Assembly (NCBI GenBank): GCA_018466975.1
Contig: JAENRS010000022.1
Coordinates: 806,001-870,000, forward strand
Direction: 5' to 3'
Length of the DNA stretch: 64,000 bases
DNA from: Sparassis latifolia
Lineage: Eukaryota > Basidiomycota > Agaricomycetes > Polyporales > Sparassidaceae
Under the pieces are notes generated by a model. It had not been told where the DNA came from. It saw only the letters and a program-made list of their open reading frames with translations, and did no database searches. This document shows positions 57,640 through 64,000 of this stretch, piece after piece. Position numbers and translations under genes: made by a program. Position 1 is the stretch's first letter, and every line of letters starts with the position of its first letter.

Positions 57640-60600
57640 CACAGAATGCTATAGACTGCATATGAAGTGCTACAGAGTGTCGTAGTCCACATACGAACGT
57701 TCGTAGACCACATACCGACGTTTGTAGTCCACATACAAATGTTTCTAAGCGACACGCAAATATTTCTAAGCGGCGTACAAAAAATACTTCTAAGCGACAG
57801 ACCGCTATACACCGCATACTGACGTTTACAGAGTACTATACACCGCATACAGAGCGTCGTAGCCCGCATACGAACACTTATAGACCGCATACCGACATTC
57901 GTAGACCACGTACAAACGTTCGTAGATGGCATACAAATATTTCTAAGCGGCATACAAATATTTCTAAGTGGCATACAAAAAATACCTCCAAGCGACATAC
58001 CGACGCTTACCACAGGCAGCATACAGAGTACGATAAACGACGTACGGAGCATAGTAGACCACATACAGAGTGTCGTAAGCGACATACGGACATTTCTAAG
58101 CGGCATACAAATACTTTTAAGAGGCAAACGAACGTTTCTAAGCGACATACCCATATTCTGACGGCGTACAAATACTTCTAAGCGACATACTAGACGACGT
58201 TATTTCAAGTATCCGTTAGAGCTTTAGATTAGAGTCACACCACGTTAGAGGTATTAGTGCTTCGGTTATAGTTTCGGTTACAGTCAGAATTAGGTGAGGA
58301 TTAGAATCAGGTTTAGTGTTTCGGTTAGTGGTTCGGTGAGGAACGTTATCTTTTCGTGTAGATCTATTATGTCACGCGTTTATAAAAAATCGACCGTGAT
58401 ATTTAGTAGACCGCATACAGAGTACTGTAGACCGCATACAGAGTATCGTGAGCCGCTACAGACCGCATACAGAATGCTACGGACCGCGTACAGAATGCTA
58501 TAGGCCGCATGCAGTGCTACAGACCACTATAGACCGCATACAGAGTGTCGTAGCCCACATCTGAGCGTTAAGTAGACCACGTACCGGCGTTTGTAGTCCA
58601 CATACAAATGTTTCTAAGCGACACGCAAATATTTCTAAGCGGCGTACAAAAATACTTCTAGCGACAGACCGCTATACACGCATACTGGCGTTTACAGAGT
58701 ACTATACACGCATACAGGCGTCGTAGCCGCATCTGAACACTTATAGACCGCATACCGACGTTCGTAGACCACGTACAAGCGTTCGTAGATGGCATACAAA
58801 TATTTCTAAGCGGCATACAAATATTTCTAAGTGGCATACAAAAAATACCTCCAAGCGACATACCGGCGCTTACTGCAGGCAGCATACAGAGTGCGATAAG
58901 CGGCGTCACGGGCATAGTAGACCACATACAGAGTGTAAATGGCGACATACGGACATTTCTAAGCGGCATACAAATACTTTTAAGAGGCAAGCGAGCGTTT
59001 CTAGCGACATACCCATATTTGACGGCGTACAAATACTTCTAGCGACATACTAGGCGGCGTTATTTCAAGTATCCGTTAGAGCTTTAGATTAGAGTCACAC
59101 CACGTTAGAGGTATTAGTGCTTGGTTATAGTTTCGATTACAGTCAGAATTAGGTGAGGATTAGAATCAGGTTTAGTGTTTGGTTAGTGGTTCGGTGAGAG
59201 CGTTATCTTTTACGTGTAGATCTATTATGTCACGCGTTTATAAAAAATCGACCGTGATATTTAGTAGACCGCATACAGAGTACTGTAGACCGCATACAGA
59301 GTATCGTGAGCCGCTACAGACCGCATACAGAATGCTACGGACGCGTACAGAATGCTATAGACCGCATGCAGTGCTACAGACCACTATAGGCCGCATACAG
59401 AGTGTCGTAGCCCACATCACGACGTTAAGTAGACCACGCGTACCGGCGTTTGTAGTCCACATACAAATGTTTCTAAGCGACACGCCAAATATTTCTAGCG
59501 GCGTACAAAAATACTTCTAAGCGACAGACCGCTATACACGCATACTGGCGTTTACAGAGTACTATACACGCATACAGGCGTCGTAGCCGCATCTCGAACA
59601 CTTATAGACCGCATACCGACATTCGTAGACCCGCGTACAAGCGTTCGTAGATGGCATACAAATATTTCTAAGCGGCATACAAATATTTCTAAGTGGCATA
59701 CAAAAATACCTCGGCGACATACCGGCGCTTACTACAGGCAGCATACAGAGTCACGATAAGCGGCGTGCGGGCATAGTAGACCACATACAGAGTGTAAATG
59801 GCGACATACGGACATTTCTAGCGGCATACAAATACTTTTAAGAGGCAAGCGAGCGTTTCTAGCGACATACCCATATTTACGACGACGTACAAATACTTCT
59901 AAGCGACATACTAGGCGGCGTTATTTCAAGTATCAGTTAGAGCTTTAGATTAGAGTCACACCACGTTAGAGGTATTAGTGCTTGGTTATAGTTTGGTTAC
60001 AGTCAGAATTAGGTGAGGATTAGAATCAGGTTTAGTGTTTGGTTAGTGGTTCGGTGAGGAGCGTTATCTTTTAGTGTAGATCTATTATGTCACGCGTTTA
60101 TAAAAAATCGACCGTGATATTTAGTAGACCGCATACAGAGTACTGTAGACCGCATACAGAGTATCGTGAGCCGCTACAGACCGCATACAGAATGCTACGG
60201 ACGCGTGCAGAATGCTATAGACCGCATCACAGTGCTACAGACCACTATAGACCGCATACAGAGTGTCGTAGCCCACATCTGACGTTAAGTAGACCACGTA
60301 CCGGCGTTTGTAGTCCACATACAAATGTTTCTAGCGACACGCAAATATTTCTAAGCGGCGTACAAAAAATACTTCTAGCGACAGACGCTATACACGCATA
60401 CTGGCGTTTACAGAGTACTATACACGCATACAGAGCGTCGTAGCCGCATCGAACACTTATAGACCGCATACCGACATTCGTAGACCCGCATACAAGCGTT
60501 AAGTAGATGGCATACAAATATTTCTAAGCGGCATACAAATATTTCTAAGTGGCATACAAAAATACCTCGGCGACATACTGGCGCTTACTGCAGGCAGCAT

Positions 60601-63600
60601 ACAGAGTGCGATAAGCGGCGTCACGGGCATAGTAGACCACATACAGAGTGTAAATGGCGACATCACGGACATTTCTAAGCGGCATACAAATACTTTTAAG
60701 AGGCAAGCGAGCGTTTCTAGCGACATACCCATATTCTGACGGCGTACAAATACTTCTAAGCGACATACTAGGCGGCGTTATTTCAAGTATCCGTTAGAGC
60801 TTTAGATTAGAGTCACACCACGTTAGAGGTATTAGTGCTTGGTTATAGTTTGGTTACAGTCAGAATTAGGTGAGGATTAGAATCAGGTTTAGTGTTTCGG
60901 TTAGTGGTTCGGTGAGAGCGTTATCTTTTAGTGTAGATCTATTATGTCACGCGTTTATAAAAATCGACCGTGATATTTAGTAGACCGCATACAGAGTACT
61001 GTAGGCCGCATACAGAGTATCGTGAGCCGCTACAGACCGCATACAGAATGCTACGGACGGCGTACAGAATGCTATAGACGCATGCAGTGCTACAGACCAC
61101 TATAGACCGCATACAGAGTGTCGTAGCCCACATCTGACGTTAAGTAGACCACGTACCGGCGTTTGTAGTCCACATACAAATGTTTCTAGCGACACGCAAA
61201 TATTTCTAAGCGGCGTACAAAAAATACTTCTAGCGACAGACCGCTATACGCATACTGGCGTTTACAGAGTACTATACACGCATACAGGCGTCGTAGCCGC
61301 ATCTGAACACTTATAGACCGCATACCGACATTCGTAGACCACGTACAAGCGTTAGTAGATGGCATACAAATATTTCTAAGCGGCATACAAATATTTCTAA
61401 GTGGCATACAAAAATACCTCAGCGACATACCGGCGCTTACCACAGGCAGCATACGAGTCGATAAGCGGCGTGCGGGCATAGTAGACCACATACAGAGTGT
61501 AAGTGGCGACATACGGACATTTCTAGCGGCATACAAATACTTTTAAGAGGCAAGCGAGCGTTTCTAGCGACATACCCATATTTACTGACGACGTACAAAT
61601 ACTTCTAGCGACATACTAGGCGGCGTTATTTCAAGTATCCGTTAGAGCTTTAGATTAGAGTCACACCACGTTAGAGGTATTAGTGCTTCGGTTATAGTTT
61701 GGTTACAGTCAGAATTAGGTGAGGATTAGAATCAGGTTTAGTGTTTGGTTAGTGGTTCGGTGAGAGCGTTATCTTTTAGTGTAGATCTATTATGTCACGC
61801 GTTTATAAAAAATCGACCGTGATATTTAGTAGACCGCATACAGAGTACTGTAGACCGCATACAGAGTATCGTGAGACGCTACAGACCGCATACAGAATGC
61901 TACGGACGCGTACAGAATGCTATAGACCGCATCACAGTGCTACAGACCACTATAGACGCATACAGAGTGTCGTAGCCCACATCTGACGTTAAGTAGACCA
62001 CGTACCGGCGTTTGTAGTCCACATACAAATGTTTCTAAGCGACACGCAAATATTTCTAAGCGGCGTACAAAAAATACTTCTAGCGACAGACCGCTATACA
62101 CGCATACTGGCGTTTACAGAGTACTATACACGCATACAGAGCGTCGTAGCCATCTGAACACTTATAGACCGCATACCGACATTCGTAGACCACGTACAAG
62201 CGTTCGTAGATGGCATACAAATATTTCTAAGCGGCATACAAATATTTCTAAGTGGCATACAAAAATACCTCCAGCGACATCACGGCGCTTACTACAGGCA
62301 GCATACAGAGTACGATAAGCGGCGTGCGGGCATAGTAGACCACATACAGAGTGTAAATGGCGACATACGGACATTTCTAAGCGGCATACAAATACTTTTA
62401 AGAGGCAAGCGAGCGTTTCTAAGCGACATACCCATATTTCTGACGGCGTACAAATGCTTCTAAGCGACATACTAGGCGGCGTTATTTCAAGTATCCGTTA
62501 GAGCTTTAGATTAGAGTCACACCACGTTAGAGGTATTAGTGCTTCGGTTATAGTTTGATTACAGTCAGAATTAGGTGAGGATTAGAATCAGGTTTAGTGT
62601 TTGGTTAGTGGTTCGGTGAGAGCGTTATCTTTTAGTGTAGATCTATTATGTCACGCGTTTATAAAAATCGACCGTGATATTTAGTAGACCGCATACAGAG
62701 TACTGTAGACCGCATACAGAGTATCGTGAGCCGCTACAGACCGCATACAGAATGCTACGGACCGCGTACAGAATGCTATAGGCGCATGCAGTGCTACAGA
62801 CCACTATAGGCGCGTACAGAGTGTCGTAGCCCACATCTGACGTTAAGTAGACCACGTACCGGCGTTTGTAGTCCACATACAAATGTTTCTAGCGACACGC
62901 AAATATTTCTAAGCGGCGTACAAAAATACTTCTAGCGACAGACCGCTATACGCGCATACTGGCGTTTACAGAGTACTATACACGCGCATACAGGCGTCGT
63001 AGCCGCATCCCGAACACTTATAGACCGCATACCGACATTCGTAGACCACGTACAAGCGTTCGTAGATGGCATACAAATATTTCTAAGCGGCATACAAATA
63101 TTTCTAAGTGGCATACAAAAATACCTCCAAGCGACATACGGCGCTTACCACAGGCAGCATACGAGTGCGATAAGCGGCGTGCGGGCATAGTAGACCACAT
63201 ACAGAGTGTAAGTGGCGACATACGGACATTTCTAAGCGGCATACAAATACTTTTAAGAGGCAAGCGAGCGTTTAAGCGACATACCCATATTTCTGACGGC
63301 GTACAAATACTTCTAGCGACATACTAGGCGGCGTTATTTCAAGTATCCGTTAGAGCTTTAGATTAGAGTCACACCACGTTAGAGGTATTAGTGCTTCGGT
63401 TATAGTTTGGTTACAGTCAGAATTAGGTGAGGATTAGAATCAGGTTTAGTGTTTGGTTAGTGGTTCGGTGAGAGCGTTATCTTTTAGTGTAGATCTATTA
63501 TGTCACGCGTTTATAAAAAATCGACCGTGATATTTAGTAGACCGCATACAGAGTACTGTAGACCGCATACAGAGTATCGTGAGCCGCTACAGACCGCGCA

Positions 63601-64000
63601 CAGAATGCTACGGACGCGTACAGAATGCTATAGGCCGCATCACAGTGCTACAGACCACTATAGGCCGCATACAGAGTGTCGTAGCCCACATCTGAGCGTT
63701 AAGTAGACCACGTACCGGCGTTTGTAGTCCACATACAAATGTTTCTAAGCGACACGCAAATATTTCTAAGCGGCGTACAAAAAATACTTCTAGCGACAGA
63801 CGCTATACACGCATACTGGCGTTTACAGAGTACTATACACGCGCATACAGGCGTCGTAGCCGCATACGAACACTTATAGACCGCATACCGACATTCGTAG
63901 ACCACGTACAAGCGTTAAGTAGATGGCATACAAATATTTCTAAGCGGCATACAAATATTTCTAAGTGGCATACAAAAAATACCTCCAAGCGACATACGGC
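57640..64000. repeat. About 855-bp tandem satellite, more than 7 copies, continues past window
   Basis: Anchor string TATTTCAAGTATC starts at 58201, 59061, 59922, 60779, 61627, 62483 and 63335, giving spacings of 860, 861, 857, 848, 856 and 852. Each unit has (i) a segment of AAGCGGCATACAAATATTTC-type subrepeats of about 21 bp, (ii) the anchor and a TTAG-rich segment of about 130 bp, (iii) TCACGCGTTTATAAAAAATC, and (iv) ACCGCATACAGAGTNNTGTAG subrepeats. Short open frames recur in each unit but drift with indels, so I do not call them genes. The first unit (57640-58500) differs most from the others at CG sites. Confidence 0.93.

Noticed and set aside
58373..63706. Recurrent short frame beginning MSRVYKKSTVIFSRPHTEYC in each satellite unit
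   Set aside because: It repeats only because the DNA unit repeats, and indels change its C-terminus in each copy. No evidence of selection on protein.
54530..64000. CRISPR array
   Set aside because: Units are contiguous tandem repeats without unique spacers, in a eukaryotic genome.
1..64000. tRNA or rRNA genes
   Set aside because: No sequence with convincing A and B boxes plus cloverleaf pairing, and no rRNA segment was seen by eye. A tRNAscan-SE run would be decisive.

Overview
The window looks like a chromosome segment of a basidiomycete fungus of the Agaricomycetes class, possibly a polypore. Coding genes are split by many introns of about 45-80 nt with GTRNGT donors and CTRAC/CTRAY branch points. 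The gene families fit the group: FunK1-like kinases, DUF6535 membrane proteins, a Mug135-C-domain protein and a QDE-1-type RdRP relic. Species cannot be told from the sequence. All exon models were built by hand from splice signals and protein continuity.

Layout. 0-6.5 kb is an accessory gene cluster: two tandem kinase genes (minus strand), a divergently transcribed protein with a PD-(D/E)XK-like signature, a relic of the kinase upstream region, and an intact nine-exon aldo-keto reductase. 6.5-34.7 kb is a gene-poor zone of decay. It holds a broken PP2C gene, remnants of unrecognised genes, two copies of a segmentally duplicated DUF6535 locus (16.3-19 kb and 31-33.1 kb), a fragment of an RNA-dependent RNA polymerase, a family of diverged 0.2-1 kb repeats (19.2-23.5 kb), long inverted repeats, and a 199-bp hAT-like MITE with an 8-bp target duplication.

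34.7-45.6 kb is a compact housekeeping block. It contains CET1 (mRNA 5'-triphosphatase, minus), the E1-alpha subunit of branched-chain 2-oxoacid dehydrogenase (plus, sharing a 146-bp divergent promoter with CET1), SEC61 alpha (minus), ATG7 (plus) and a short Mug135-C protein (plus). These genes serve mRNA capping, mitochondrial branched-chain amino acid breakdown, ER translocation and autophagy. They are neighbours, not a pathway.

45.9-64 kb is almost entirely repeats. It begins with 640-bp direct repeats flanking a Ty1/copia RNase H relic. A mosaic array of GC-rich minisatellites follows (48.2-54.4 kb), in which intron-like modules with donor, branch point and acceptor are repeated at least eight times. 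Next come a 29-31 bp minisatellite, a 36-65 bp minisatellite that switches orientation, and a tandem satellite of about 855 bp (more than seven copies) running off the right edge. The satellite has TTAG-rich segments, which makes a subtelomeric or other heterochromatic position plausible but unproven.
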